64,000 nt of DNA from Craspedostauros australis (taxonomy: Eukaryota > Bacillariophyta > Bacillariophyceae > Mastogloiales > Achnanthaceae): NCBI GenBank assembly GCA_026770025.1, contig JAMXDE010000008.1:1984001-2048000 (forward strand), in the 5' to 3' direction. Positions 52,282-63,929 of the stretch are shown in pieces. Under the pieces are notes generated by a model, which saw nothing but the letters and a program-made list of their open reading frames with translations, had not been told where the DNA came from and searched no databases. Each line of letters begins with the position of its first letter. The stretch's first letter is position 1. The translations under genes and the position numbers were made by a program.

Positions 52282-55200
52282 CGTTGTCTGCATGGAACGA
52301 ATTAATGCGCACGCAGATGCAGATGGATCGCAGACGTGTTGCACCATGCGAAGAATAGGTGGAAACGAACCACATCATTGACCGCAGCCAGATCAGACAG
52401 GAGTCAAGGAGGTTGCGGTATTGTTGGAAATCGCACCGCAGACTTCGGTGCGCACAAAAATCCGACGTATGCACGACAGACGACCAATGTCTACCCAAAG
52501 TAGACACAAAGTTAGACTTCTGAAAACGCAGTCCTGAGTTTGATTGGCACAATAGTGCACATCGTACTTAGGCACGCACTCGGTTGCACTGCTCCATGTC
52601 AAAAGCATAATTCCATCGTATGTTCGTCCACCATAAAATCACCTGAACTGCTTATTGTAGAGTATACTTGATGGCAAAGAGCATCAATGGCCTCCTTCTC
52701 GTTGCTACATTCACACTTCTTCCAACAATTGACATCGTTGAATGGAATAACAAGCACGCCAGTCATTGTGAGATGCCTGCGTTAAGGTTGGCTATTCGTC
52801 GGAAACAAGTAATCGAGATACCTATTCGATTCATGATATTGATAGCATTGAAGATGTTTGCAATCAGAGTTCTATCTTCGAATGCTGGACATGTAAGGCA
52901 CCACCCGGATCGGTCAGCATTGATCATGGTATTGAATCTACTATAAATATGGAACAACTTGTGCTGCATTCGCTCTCTGACATTTGACAAGTGAGCCATT
53001 TCGGATGTTTGTCACGGATATTCTCTGCACGTTTTCTCTTTGTTGCCGCGCGGACGAGATACCAGACTCTCCATACTACATACAATGGAGAAGGGGTGTT
53101 GTGACAGACATGCAATACCCTTGCTGCATGCGATCGCCTGGTGATGCATTGTATTCAAAACCACAAGATACACGAAGCACGACGGATTCCACTCTATCCT
53201 GATACCCCTTTTGTCACGTATAATAGCTGGCTGTGGTCGCAACAGTTCGCGGAAGTCACCGATTCACAGGCACACTACATGTTCGTAGATTCCCTGTGGC
53301 TTCAACATTGCCGATGTGAGATTGCATGATTACACGACCACATGAGAAAGGGCGTCTGAACAGGTCTTGTTGCTAACACACACCACATCACACGTAACAG
53401 GCAAAACAAGCGCACCACGTTGTAGTGCCGAACAAACATGTCCGTCACAGAATTCGTTCCTTGCTGATGGTCATTATGTGTGGGCATTGATGGTAGCGGA
53501 GATACACGCAATGGAAATAACTGTTGTCACAAGCACCTGTTGTGACCATGACAAATGCCTCGTAGTCGTACATCTGCGAACAAAATTCCAACTTAGTACG
53601 TCAATGTACAGAAAGACGGTCATTCTTCGCCGACAGAAGTTCGCACAGCGACCACCACTTCTGTCCGTTACCATCGAGCCAGTGTCAAGTTCATGCACGC
53701 GTTGTTGGAGAATGGCTGTCTGCTGCTTCGTGTTTCTTGGACGCGTGGAATGTCAGTGTGCCGCGCCTTTCCAACACACTGCGTGGGGAAGACGATGTCG
53801 TTGCAACATCCGACCAAAGTCGTACCTCCGTCGGATCATGTCATCTCAACAACCCACCTACGTCATCTGATGTCCGATCAATGTTTGACCAATGTAAGAC
53901 CAATGTTACCGTAAAGTATGACATTGCGGCGGCAGGGTTTTTCCATGTTTCGAAGGCGCAACTTGCCACCCCCCTCTGCGATCACTTAGAATGATTAGTT
54001 CGCAACTATACACATAGAATGACCAAAGGAGGCCTCCCCTATCACGTAATGGCACTTTTGTTCCCATTAATATTATAGTTATCTCTACAGGGGGTGTCTA
54101 AATTGGTGTGATTAGCCTTACTCCTACCGAAAATGTCAATTACGTCATTCACATGTCAGACATACATCATACCAATGTATGATGTTTGTCAGCTGATTGC
54201 ATACTGACGTCGGATGTTGATCAGCTTGCTGTGCATGCTGGTCCGACCAACGTCGTACGACGTCGACTGGACCTCATAGCGACGTGACTGTTTGCCACAA
54301 CAGCGCACATGTGTCTGTCTAGTGCGGAAACATGCCTACATACACAACATCAACGAAGCAGCGATGTTCATCATCCTCGCGGTAGCAAACGAGTTGTTCT
54401 TGCGTGAGACATGTCCGTTCTGTTCCACACCAAGCAAGCACAACAATTAATCATTCACATCTCGCCATCTCCGCAGCGGAGGATTCGCCACACACAAGTT
54501 TGAGCAGAAACTGGCATTCTCTTGCGGTTTGACATTCGACGGCAGTCATGGGGGCACCAACAGAAGAAAAAGTACTTTATCTTTACGACCAGGTAGTTTG
54601 CATTGTTTTCTGTCAATAGTCATAGGTCTGCAGTGGTGGGCGACCCCTGTTTGCGCATGTCATTTCGGCGCAGAACGGGGGTTGCTCAGGAAGACCTGAA
54701 CTGCGCACGTGTCAACGAACTGGGCGCTATCATACCGATACCAGAAAGGGGGATGCGCGCAAGATCTATCATCCACAACATCACAAGCAACATCGATTAC
54801 CAGACAGGTGTATCACCAGGCAACTACTTTTGCGGTACGACTGCGAACGACCATGAGCAACACTCCTCTCTCCAACAATGCTGTACTCTAGACACGATTA
54901 ATAGTATTCTGGTGAAGCGCAGTCATCTCACGAGACACAGCGATGAACACGACAGCGGGCTGGTTCCTTCGCAACCACTGTTGTGTGCTTTGCAGTCCTC
55001 AGTCGCACAAGATGTTCCACCCGCAGGTGTCGTTGTTGCCTGTTTACGTGGGCAACTCCGCTTCCGCAGGTGATGGCACCGTGGCGGTCACAGTGACATT
55101 CCCCCAACCACTGATGCAATGGCTGTTGTGTGGTTCACTCAAGAATGAGACAAGCATTGTGCGGGTACGGTTTGACTTGACATTTCCTCTGTGTTGTGTC

Positions 55201-57858
55201 AAGACATTTTTTGTCCGGCAAAACCACGGTCCGATTGCATGACGTTTTGCGTTTCGCTCGATTTGCTTGCTCGATGGATTGTGGCACAGCATCATTCTAC
55301 GCAATCATTGGTGCGGTGGCAATGTGCGTTCCGTCAGACATAGTACAGTTGGCCACACAAAGAACTCCTATCAATCAACACATCGGATGATGATGGTGCT
55401 GTTGATGTTGTGGTGGAAATCATGAAACACATCCTACTTTGGTCAGCAGTTCGAAACCAGGAATCTGGGCTAAAACTGATTTTCATTGAACGGACAAACG
55501 AACATGATGTAGGACCAACGTTGGATAACATGCTATTTCACAATGTCCGATATGCGCACAACTGTTAACTAAAGTACGATCAATGTGTATTCAAAATCGG
55601 ACAATACGGCATAATGTCCGAAATACGGTGCGATATCCCAACAATACCGCAACCTCCAAGATGCAATCCGTCCAGCAATTTGTTTGTTGAGAGAAGCGTC
55701 GTAGGTTTGGATGGTCGAACAAGTGGACAATGTGATGAACGAGGATGTGAGAATGAGGGAGAACGAGAACGAAGGCTGCTGTTGCCGAGCGTGGTGGTGA
55801 AGTGGAGTGGCATGGCATGCCTTTGCCACAATGCGACATCGACGAACCACCACGAGAACAGCTCGCAGGTAGAGCAGAGGACGATTCCGAGAGTGTGTAG
55901 GTGCCTGGCAAGCTGGACCCAGAAACGACTCTTCATGCCAGTCACAACGGCGCGTGGGCACCTGCCGCCTTGTGCCATGGTGTTGTTATGGCCATGATGC
56001 ACACAAATGAACGTACCGTTGACTTCGTTCTGTTTCGGTTTTCGATCAGTTGGTGGTGTGTTTCGGGATGGCCTTGGGTTTGTTTTGCTTGGAGTTAGGT
56101 GTTGTACAATAAGTTGTCGCTGCTGTTGCTGTTGCTGTTGCTGTTGTTATTGTGAGACAGTTGTTTTTATGAGATACGAAAAGGGATCCAACATCATCCG
56201 AAGTGAGTATGGATGCTTTCATGCGGAGAAGTATGTTCCGGTACATGGGAAGAGGACGATGGCTCTGCACAACACGCCCTTGATAGACACCATGCCTCTC
56301 CTCCACGTTGGTTGCTGAGAGGCAGCGATCTTCGGTGGTCCTTGAGGGTTCTCCGAGCATACGGTGGCGTGGTTCAATTGCGTGCAGTGTCATTGTGAAC
56401 AACAAAAACGGGAACAATCACAATAAATCTGACCACCGTCTTCTCCTCTCCAGGACCACGAAAAACGCATACCGTCTCCAAGGGCCACCCAACAGAACAC
56501 GTTCTTGGTGTTCCACTCCATACACAGTTCGGGCGCCGATACTGCACATAACATGAAAGGAGAAGAGGAGACTCACGACGCAGCTCGATACCATCACGGA
56601 GTCCGAAGCAGAACGAAAAGGATCTCTCCGATGAAACACGTCTGCAAATCGTCGTTTATCATGCTCATACTCGTGGCCAACGTATACAACCATGAATGGT
56701 GAACCACGCTACTCACTCTCTTCTGCAATGCATGTGTCCGTATCTCAAGAGCAAGAGCAAGAGCAAGAATGATACGAGTGGCAAACAGTGGAAGGCGGTG
56801 CCAGGTGTTTCCTCGTAAAAAGGAGTACGACTGTTCCACCAACGCAGGATCCTTGTCTCGTAGTCGTACTCGTGCAATAGACACTCAGACTGCTTATTCT
56901 TCTTCGATTGGGGTGATCCTTCATCGTGCTCACTTCACGAATGACGAAGAAGAAACACAGCCAATCATCGTCGCCACATACTCGTACACGCGTGCGAGTA
57001 CTCGAGACATGTTCGTACCTACTCTAAGCATCGTGACAATAAATCACCGGTTACTACGGTCTCAGACATCTCTTGACAAGACAGGGAGAAGTACCTATGC
57101 CCCTGCTCTCGTGGGCGAAACGATCGAGCGCTTTGCGCATCATTCCTGGATGTACATGACTTCCTTTGGCCGTCTTCTCTGTTTGGATGTGACCGATGAA
57201 AAGATTTGGATCCATCCGGGGAGAAGAATGTGTTGAGAAGAACACGATCTACGAGGATTCTCAACTGGATGATCGCATGGTGCATTGTGTGTACATGATC
57301 AAGATCTACCATGATCCGTGCCTTTTCGCAGCAGCACAGCGGAGTGCACATGTATAACGTGAAGCAAACAACGAAATCGAAATATCGGCAATCATGTTTC
57401 TTCCTCATGTCCAAGTGGTCCTCGAGGGTGTCCCATTTGAAGCAAGACAATTGGAGTGTAAAACACAACACTCGAATTTGAGTCGGGAATATTGAACGAC
57501 TTTGATTGGTTCACTCTATCTCGTGATCTGACTGGCCACAACCAACACAACAACACGACGCCGTGCGCACAACGCGCAATGCGCAGAAAGCGGAACAAAC
57601 AACACCAAAGACGACTGAATCCTTCCCCTCGCAACAACAACCGATGTGACACCGCACTCATGGACACGAACCACCTGGCACACTCAGGAGCCGCGCTGAA
57701 GTCTACCACACGCAGACAACACAAGCCTGGTTGGCAGAAAGCAGAGCTTCACAGGACGCCGTGAACCGACTCGTACTCCGGCGCAACTGCGAACTGTGCA
57801 TGCCACTGCTACGAGTATCACTCACTCCAATACGGAACACCCAACACCAAGGTGAAGC
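52282..57858. other. Long tract without recognisable genes
   Basis: About 5.6 kb in which no ORF has a recognisable domain, splice-consistent exon chain or coding-like composition. Local features are a near-perfect inverted repeat at 54165-54197, a perfect 7-bp stem (TCGGACA/TGTCCGA) at 55597-55621, repeated ATGTCCGA words (about 53870, 55543, 55614), a CTGTTG-type hexanucleotide run at about 56122-56150 and an AGAGCA run at 56747-56768. It may hold decayed transposons or regulatory DNA. No RNA gene is identified. Confidence 0.4.
54165..54197. repeat. Imperfect inverted repeat (potential hairpin)
   Basis: GACATACATCATAC pairs with GTATGATGTTTGTC with one mismatch and a short AT-rich loop. 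It could be a terminal or internal inverted repeat of a decayed element, or a cruciform. Confidence 0.6.
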
Positions 57859-59783
57859 ATGTCGCTGTCCAAGATCATTGACAGATGCCAGTTCAAGCCG
57901 GCTGTACAGCACGGGCAAGTCCGGACACAGGTCAGGACAAATGACGCTCAGGATGATGGCGACAACGACGATGGCACGTACTCCATCACCTCTTTCTTCC
58001 TGGATTCGTCGGGAAGATCAAGCTTCTCGGTGCCCCTCGAGATGGTATTTGAGAGTGCTGTGGACATGGAGGGCTTTCTGGACCATGTGAAGATCGGAAA
58101 AGCCTCGGGCCAGTTCGAAACTGATGCCAATGCGCTCAACGGAGCGACCGAGGATGAGCGGACCCATTACTTCGCGCTGGAATTGAAGAAGACTACGTCA
58201 GAAACGGATGCTATCGACACGTTCTCGGTGGAGTCTGTCCAGCTGGCTGCATTCAAGAAGTATGACAAGAAGTTTGTAATCAAAGCTGATGTCGTGGTGA
58301 GAGCATTGGCAAGTACCGATGTCAGCGAATCGAATGCTGTCGAAGCATCCGAATCGAACGCCAAAGCACCACCATCGTGGAACAGCGCAAAGTCAGATGT
58401 TAGCGCCGACATTGAATTCCTTGGAGTAGTCAAGCCGCTGTCACGCGATCTCCACGACCACGGAGACAGCCATACCTCCAATGCCATCAACCTTCAAAGC
58501 CTCGAATTGGGAGCATTGCCCGGCCATTTCCAAGGCCAATGGAACCGCCGAAGGCTCCGGCAGGAGTACAAGTTGCCACCGATCACGGTGACAACTACTC
58601 TTGTGCCCGCATTTTACGTCGACGCGTCCAGCATGCGCGGACAATCGAATGGCGAGACGCTCGTGTCACTCGTGATCCGACATTCCAACTCCCATGACGA
58701 AGCTGTGGCGATTTCGAACATCGCCATCCATGCTGGCCATTCTGTTGGAAGAGCAATCCGCAATAGTGAGAACAAGGATTCAGGATCCGACTCGCAATTC
58801 TCGTCAGGTAAGTCTGAGGAAACGTGTTTGTGACCAACCCGCGCAACGCTGAAAACTCTGAATAGGAACGTCGATGAATCGATGGATGGATGGATGGATG
58901 GATGGATGGATGGATGGATGGATGATTGAATGCAAGAATCAATGAATGTGCCTGACACTTGCATGTGCTCATTCGCATTGAAAATTGGATGACTCTCCTC
59001 TGCGCCAATCGGCTCTCGACCTTCGCTTGACCAACATCGACAGTCAACATGACCAAATGCCTCCAATGGCACTTTGTGAAAATGACAGAACTTGATCTAC
59101 CATTGACGCTGCGCACCAACGATGTGTATTCCACAGTCATCGCCGTTTCCGGTTCCGAAAAGATGAGAATGAGAGAGCTGGTATCTCCACTTTCCGTCAC
59201 GGCGACACTGGATCGCGACACGGATTCCATGGACGAAGTCTTCGTCCCAAGCAACAACAAAATCGTGGCCGCGTCGGAAATTCGTTGGCGGACAGACCTG
59301 GTTGCGGTGGAACCAGCAGACGCGTTCAAAATCACCATGAACATCGATCAGTCAGAATGCTTTCTTGGCGAGCCGGCGACTGTACGGCTGCGAATCTTCA
59401 ACCTCAACGTCGAATCCAGAACGTTGATGCTGTTAGTCGCGAAGGAAGATATGAAACGCAAGAGCACAGGCAAGCACGAGGAGGTGAATACGGCGCTGGT
59501 ATCGGATATTGGAGGGTACACCTTCGGTCTCTGGGGGGTGTCCCCGGCCGACGATGGCACGGTGAAGCTCAACAGAGACAACGACATGCTCGCGATGGAT
59601 GCTGCGCTTATTCTCGGGGAGGTGAACGGCCAGCACGCAGTCGATGCACAGCTTCGCTTCATCCCACTCCGCGAAGGCTTTCTGAAGGTTCCCAACTGGA
59701 GGCTGTACGACAAATCAGCTGGCAAATGGTACAGCTGTTCGCACCAGTTGGGAATCGTTGGCAAATGGAACCCGGTCGAGTAA
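57859..59783 (+). CDS. Possible TRAPPII/Trs65-like vesicle-trafficking subunit
   Basis: Exons are 57859-58807 and 59044-59783 (562 aa). The intron is 236 bp, with a GTAAGT donor and in-phase acceptor (G|TC), and contains a (GATG)11 microsatellite. Both halves look like beta-sandwich domains. The C-terminal part has V-T-A-T-L-D, A-F-K-I-T-M-N-I-D, G-E-P-A-T-V-R-L-R-I-F-N-L-N and a final A-Q-L-R-F-I-P-L-R-E-G-F-L-K-V-P-N with a Y-D-K-S-x-G-K-W-Y tail. That ending resembles the C-terminal Ig-like domains of TRAPPII-type subunits (Trs65/TRAPPC14, TRAPPC10), which regulate a Rab GEF at the Golgi. The assignment is by motif style only. The ATG is at 57859. No membrane segment is seen. Confidence 0.55.
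58881..58924. repeat. (GATG)11 microsatellite in an intron
   Basis: Eleven uninterrupted tetranucleotide units inside the single intron of the TRAPP-like gene. Confidence 0.95.
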
Positions 59784-60277
59784 CTAGTGTCGGATGACGC
59801 AGGTGAGCGCATTTCATTGTTTTACCATCACACTACTCGTATTAGCGAAAGCTACTCATCCTCATACCTCCATGTGCTGCTACTTTCTCCAGTGCATTCT
59901 CGGCAGCACGCAGCAGCTCAACATGCTTGTACGTACGGATACAGATACGGGCAATCACATCATGCATGCCAGTACTCCAGAGAGAGGACGAGTGATTGTC
60001 TGCAGACTCGTACATAGAGTAACCTGGCGACTACAGGCTGTAGACTAGTCTCATGAAACAAGTCTGGGAGTAGCGGCATTCATATATTAGTCGTAATTCA
60101 GAAGACAAACCAAAGAGCGGAAATTTGCTCGCGGGCGGTGCCGCGACGTGAATCGCACGACAAGATCCGTCCAGGACATCAAGGGTCCACTCATGCCATG
60201 TTCACACAACACATTGCATGACCTTGTCTCCGCATGCAGATGCCATCGTCGTCATCATCGTCATCATCATTAGCGCC
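59784..60277. other. Intergenic region
   Basis: About 490 bp between tandem genes. It contains a GTC/ATC trinucleotide run at about 60245-60270, just before the NAA30 start. An upstream in-frame ATG at 60218 would add a hydrophobic stretch to NAA30. No separate gene is seen. Confidence 0.45.
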
Positions 60278-61137
60278 ATGGCGAATGTGAAATATATTGA
60301 CTACGAGGATGAATCGCAATTGGAGAATGCCATGAGCATGGTGACGGAGGATTTGTCCGAGCCGTACTCGAGTAAGTCCAGCGAGGGAGAGAGGAGTTGC
60401 TGTCGAGCCCAACAAAGCGAAGAGAAAGCAGACGAACGCAAGAACGAGAAGCAGTGCATGAAAGGTGAAGCAACCTCTTCCCTCGTCCCTGTTGCCGTTG
60501 CGAGTGCTGCTTCTGCCGCAATTGTTAAGTTGAGTTGAGTTGAATGGAGCGAGGAAGGATTCTGGTGTGGAGTGCCGTTTTCTCGTTACTTCTTCCTTGT
60601 GTTCTGGACCACATACTCGTATACCACAAATACTCACGACTGCTTCATCTCTTTGGTGTGAACACTGTACTCGCCAATCACCACACCACAACACGCCGAT
60701 GATGCATCCTCCCTGCCGCAGTCTTCACGTACAGATATTTCCTGCATCGTTTCCCAGAGCTGTGCATCCTCGCAATTCCGGAGGGCAGCGACACTCCCAT
60801 CGGCTGTGTGGTTGGCAAGATCGACATGGAGGATGGAGGAGGAGGAGGAGGAGGCGGCTGCGGAGGAGAAGATCAGCAAAAGATGAAGACGGGTTACATC
60901 GGAATGCTGGCAGTGAAAGCGTCGCATCGGAGACATGGAATTGGAAAGGAACTGGTGCGGCAGGTGCTGCAGCGTATGAAGCAGTTAGGCTGCACGTCCG
61001 CGACGTTGGAAACGGAAAAGTCGAATGCCGCTGCCCTGCGGCTGTACCAAGAATCGTTTGGCTTCATCCGGGAGGAGCTCCTGGTGCGCTACTATCTGAA
61101 CTGGGGAGATGCCTACAGGCTTCGATTATGGTTCTGA
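60278..61137 (+). CDS. NAA30: N-alpha-acetyltransferase 30, catalytic subunit of NatC
   Basis: Exons are 60278-60371 and 60722-61137 (169 aa). The 350-bp intron has a GTAAGT donor and a phase-1 junction that rebuilds S-E-P-Y-S-I-F-T-Y-R-Y-F, the diagnostic NAA30/MAK3 sequence. The GNAT fold is visible: D-L-S-E-P-Y in the substrate loop, Y-I-G-M-L-A-V, the acetyl-CoA loop R-R-H-G-I-G, L-E-T-E-x-S-N-x-A-A-L-x-L-Y and R-Y-Y-L-N-W-G-D-A. NatC acetylates N-termini starting Met-Leu, Met-Ile or Met-Phe, co-translationally (family knowledge). A Gly-rich insertion (GGGGGGGGCGG) interrupts the loop before the core and looks lineage-specific. The ATG at 60278 (GCCATGG) has the better context and matches the family start. 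Confidence 0.92.
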
Positions 61138-61960
61138 TTTCAATACCGACATGCATTGTGCGAGGATGCCAACATGCGTTCTGTGGTACCATGCCGCTCA
61201 CCACGCGACTACTTGTCCTACCATACTCTATGTGTATTGCTCGTAGTCTCGAAGCACAAGTACGCTGGTGCAGCTACGACAGAAGGTAGACTCATCATTC
61301 GAGTAGAAGATCGACACAACGAGGAATCTGGTGGTCGCAGTATCAAACATCGGTATCGCGCTGTTGGCGGTTTCGGAAGGCGGCGAAAGCGCCTGGACCG
61401 TATCGATGTACCATACAAGTATGAACACAGCATACGCACCATAAACTACTCATAGTAGCGATGGTACTCAACGAATAGAGTGCTTGAGGATCTCTCAACT
61501 CCCCATGGTGGAAATATGCACGGGCATGGTAACGAATTAATTCTACTCCAGTGAGTTTTGCTCTCGTTCTTGAGTGCGTGGATTCGCTGTGGCAGTATCG
61601 TCTTCGTGGAAGCGGAGATTGGAACAGAATCTACGGCTGCCATAATCCTCGCTGTACTCCTCTTCAGATAGACGATATGGTTGCTGCTGTTGCTGCTGCT
61701 CTGCTCCCTAACGATGATGGTGTTGATGAGGATGATGCCAACGCTAGATGCCAACGCTAACGTTGAAGCTGATTGGCCTGGCAGAGAACGATTTGTTCAC
61801 TGCGGTCCAATCAGCACTCTCGTTGGAACCAACGCTTGCATCAAGCTCAGCGGGCCGCACGCTATTCTCTCGCATGCATTGCTGATCAATGACCAAACGC
61901 CCCTGTGGTGATGGAAACTGATTTGTTCTAAGAGCCGCTCCAGCGAGCGATGGTGCTTGT
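61138..61960. other. Convergent intergenic region
   Basis: About 820 bp between the 3' ends of NAA30 (+) and the transporter (-). It contains a TTGCTGCTG-type trinucleotide run at about 61680-61700. No gene or RNA is recognised. Confidence 0.5.
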
Positions 61961-63106
61961 TTATTTTTTGCGAGCAAGGTACTTGCGGCGTATTTGGTAA
62001 AACAAAACGCTGAACACCAATGCCGCTCCTGTCAAGGCATTCGAGGAGATCGTGTGGCCGAACACGACAGCCGAGATGCATATCGAAATCATCTGACGAG
62101 TGGTCATGATGATGGTGAAGACGATTGGACCGAATTCCTTGATGGTGTAGAAGATGCAGAGCTGCCCCGACGCCGACGTGATGGCGGTGATGATGTTGTA
62201 CCGCAGAGCCAGAGGGTTGGCTTGAAGGAATTCCCATACGATCGGGAAGTCCCCAGAGACGATGAGGCCAGCCGTGGTCATGCAGATGGCGGAGATGTTG
62301 ACACCGAGCATCATCTGGTACGGGTCGACATTTGGACGCCCGTACTTGACGTAGACCTTGTTCTGCCACTGAGATGTGAATGAATCGAAGCATATGTACA
62401 TGAGGAGGAACACGAGACCGAGAAGTTGCGTCTCGTTTTCCTTGTCCGACGTCTTGCTGGCCAACGAGAAGATGGCCACCCCGAACGTGATCAGCAAGGC
62501 CTCGCCGTACTGTTCTGGCGGGTACTCAGTCCCCTGGAGGAATCTGCCCATCATCATGACCGGGATGATCTTTGAGCTTTTGAAGACGGTTTGCATGGGG
62601 AATGACACGTACTGGAGGGAGGCATACTGACTCCAGCTGCTCATCGTGTTGCTGAGGGCGCACGGGGTGAAGGCAAGCAAGGGTGCCTTGTTATTGGCAA
62701 AGACAGCACCGTGCTTGATGCGAACCGCAATGATCGCCACGATGACAGCAAGGAATCTGTTGCTGAAGACGCAGAATGCTGCTGACGGAAACTTCCCGCT
62801 GACGACACGTTTCGTGGGTTCGAACTGTGTTGTCATGATGAGCTCCTGCATGTACCCCCATGTCAAGTAGGATGCCTGCAAACCGCAAAAGCAAAAAAAG
62901 AATTTGACAGCGGTTGCCATGAAATCAGGATTGTCGGATTTGGGTGCAGCTGTCACGGCATTCTCGCCGGAAGACGGGAGCTCGTTTCCCAATGGAACAT
63001 CCGCCGACGAAGTCCGTTTCTTGTTGGTTGGCGAGGCCATCCTCATGGACCGAAAGTCTCTGCTCGAGGATCGGTGTGTGGTCGTGACGTAAGGCGGTGA
63101 GAACAT
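61961..63106 (-). CDS. PAPS/UDP-sugar transporter, SLC35B family
   Basis: 381 aa and intronless. The start is the ATG complementary to 63104-63106. After a polar cytosolic N-terminus (about 60 residues) it has about ten predicted membrane segments. Family hallmarks seen are S-Y-L-T-W-G-x-M-Q-E, S-N-T-M-S-S-W-S-Q-Y, F-K-S-S-K-I-I-P-V-M-M-M-G, F-D-S-F-T-S-Q-W-Q, Q-M-M-L-G-V-N and F-T-I-I-M-T-T-R-Q. These match SLC35B2/SLC35B3 (PAPST), Golgi antiporters importing PAPS for sulfation. A C-terminal KYLARKK tail carries a dilysine-like signal for ER-Golgi retrieval. It is convergent with NAA30. Substrate is inferred from family similarity; another nucleotide sugar is possible. Confidence 0.85.
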   Translation of the reverse strand: MFSPPYVTTTHRSSSRDFRSMRMASPTNKKRTSSADVPLGNELPSSGENAVTAAPKSDNPDFMATAVKFFFCFCGLQASYLTWGYMQELIMTTQFEPTKRVVSGKFPSAAFCVFSNRFLAVIVAIIAVRIKHGAVFANNKAPLLAFTPCALSNTMSSWSQYASLQYVSFPMQTVFKSSKIIPVMMMGRFLQGTEYPPEQYGEALLITFGVAIFSLASKTSDKENETQLLGLVFLLMYICFDSFTSQWQNKVYVKYGRPNVDPYQMMLGVNISAICMTTAGLIVSGDFPIVWEFLQANPLALRYNIITAITSASGQLCIFYTIKEFGPIVFTIIMTTRQMISICISAVVFGHTISSNALTGAALVFSVLFYQIRRKYLARKK

Positions 63107-63929
63107 GAGCAACTAAGAGGTGAGAGAAGTGGGAACAAAACCGTGGTGATGACAACGATGGTGATGAAGATCACGATGACGAGCGAGAAATGGTTCGATT
63201 TGGAGGCATTGGCACTGCAATACTCGTACACAGTGCCTGCAACTGACACATGCTGTGACGGAACTCACGGTGGCGTGGAAGACGCTGCGATTGATGCCGT
63301 TGTCGCACTGCCGTCGTTGTGCAGATGGCCGTCCTTGTGCGGAGTGGTGCCTTGTCGCGTCCCCCCAACGTGATCCGTCTCTGCGCCCTTGCGATGCCTG
63401 ACCATCAAAACAATGGTGTCTACCTGTCTACCTGTCTATCTGTGTACGTGTCTGTGTGTCTGCCTGTCTGTGTTGCTGTCGCTCTCCAGGGTCTTCCTGT
63501 TGATCTTCGCACAGGCGCTGCAGTTGTGGCTACAGTTGTCGACGCTTCTGTTGGTGGTGATAGTATGAGTATGCGCTTTGCCGTTTGTTTCGAAATAGGA
63601 AGGCAAAGAGGAAGATGGGGGTGGACATGGGCGTTGTGGTATGGTACTACCACTCAACCGTTGATTCCGTTGATTCTGTTGATCGTAGCTGCTTTCTTTC
63701 GGTGTTGTTGAGTGTCTCTTCGGTATCCTCGATGATCTTGGAGTCACAAATTGCGTCCCTTCTTGTGATGCGTCTTCGGCGCAACCCTTTCTTCCTTTGT
63801 GACTGATTGGTTTCGAGTTGTGACCGTTTTGTCGCGCGAGCTCCCAGCGTGTTGACCTCTTGAGTCGACCAAGTCAAATCGAAACACTTTTTTGGCGCGA
63901 AAGCTGAACCAACGAAACCAAACAACAAC
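63107..63929. other. Intergenic/leader region at the window edge
   Basis: About 820 bp upstream of both the transporter (-) and the putative gene at 63930 (+). It has a CTGTCTAC/TGTCTGTG-type pyrimidine-rich short-repeat stretch at about 63417-63475. No coding region is supported. Confidence 0.45.

Noticed and set aside
54603..55073. 156-codon frame in the gene-free tract
   Set aside because: No ATG-anchored support, no domain, and composition like the surrounding non-coding DNA.
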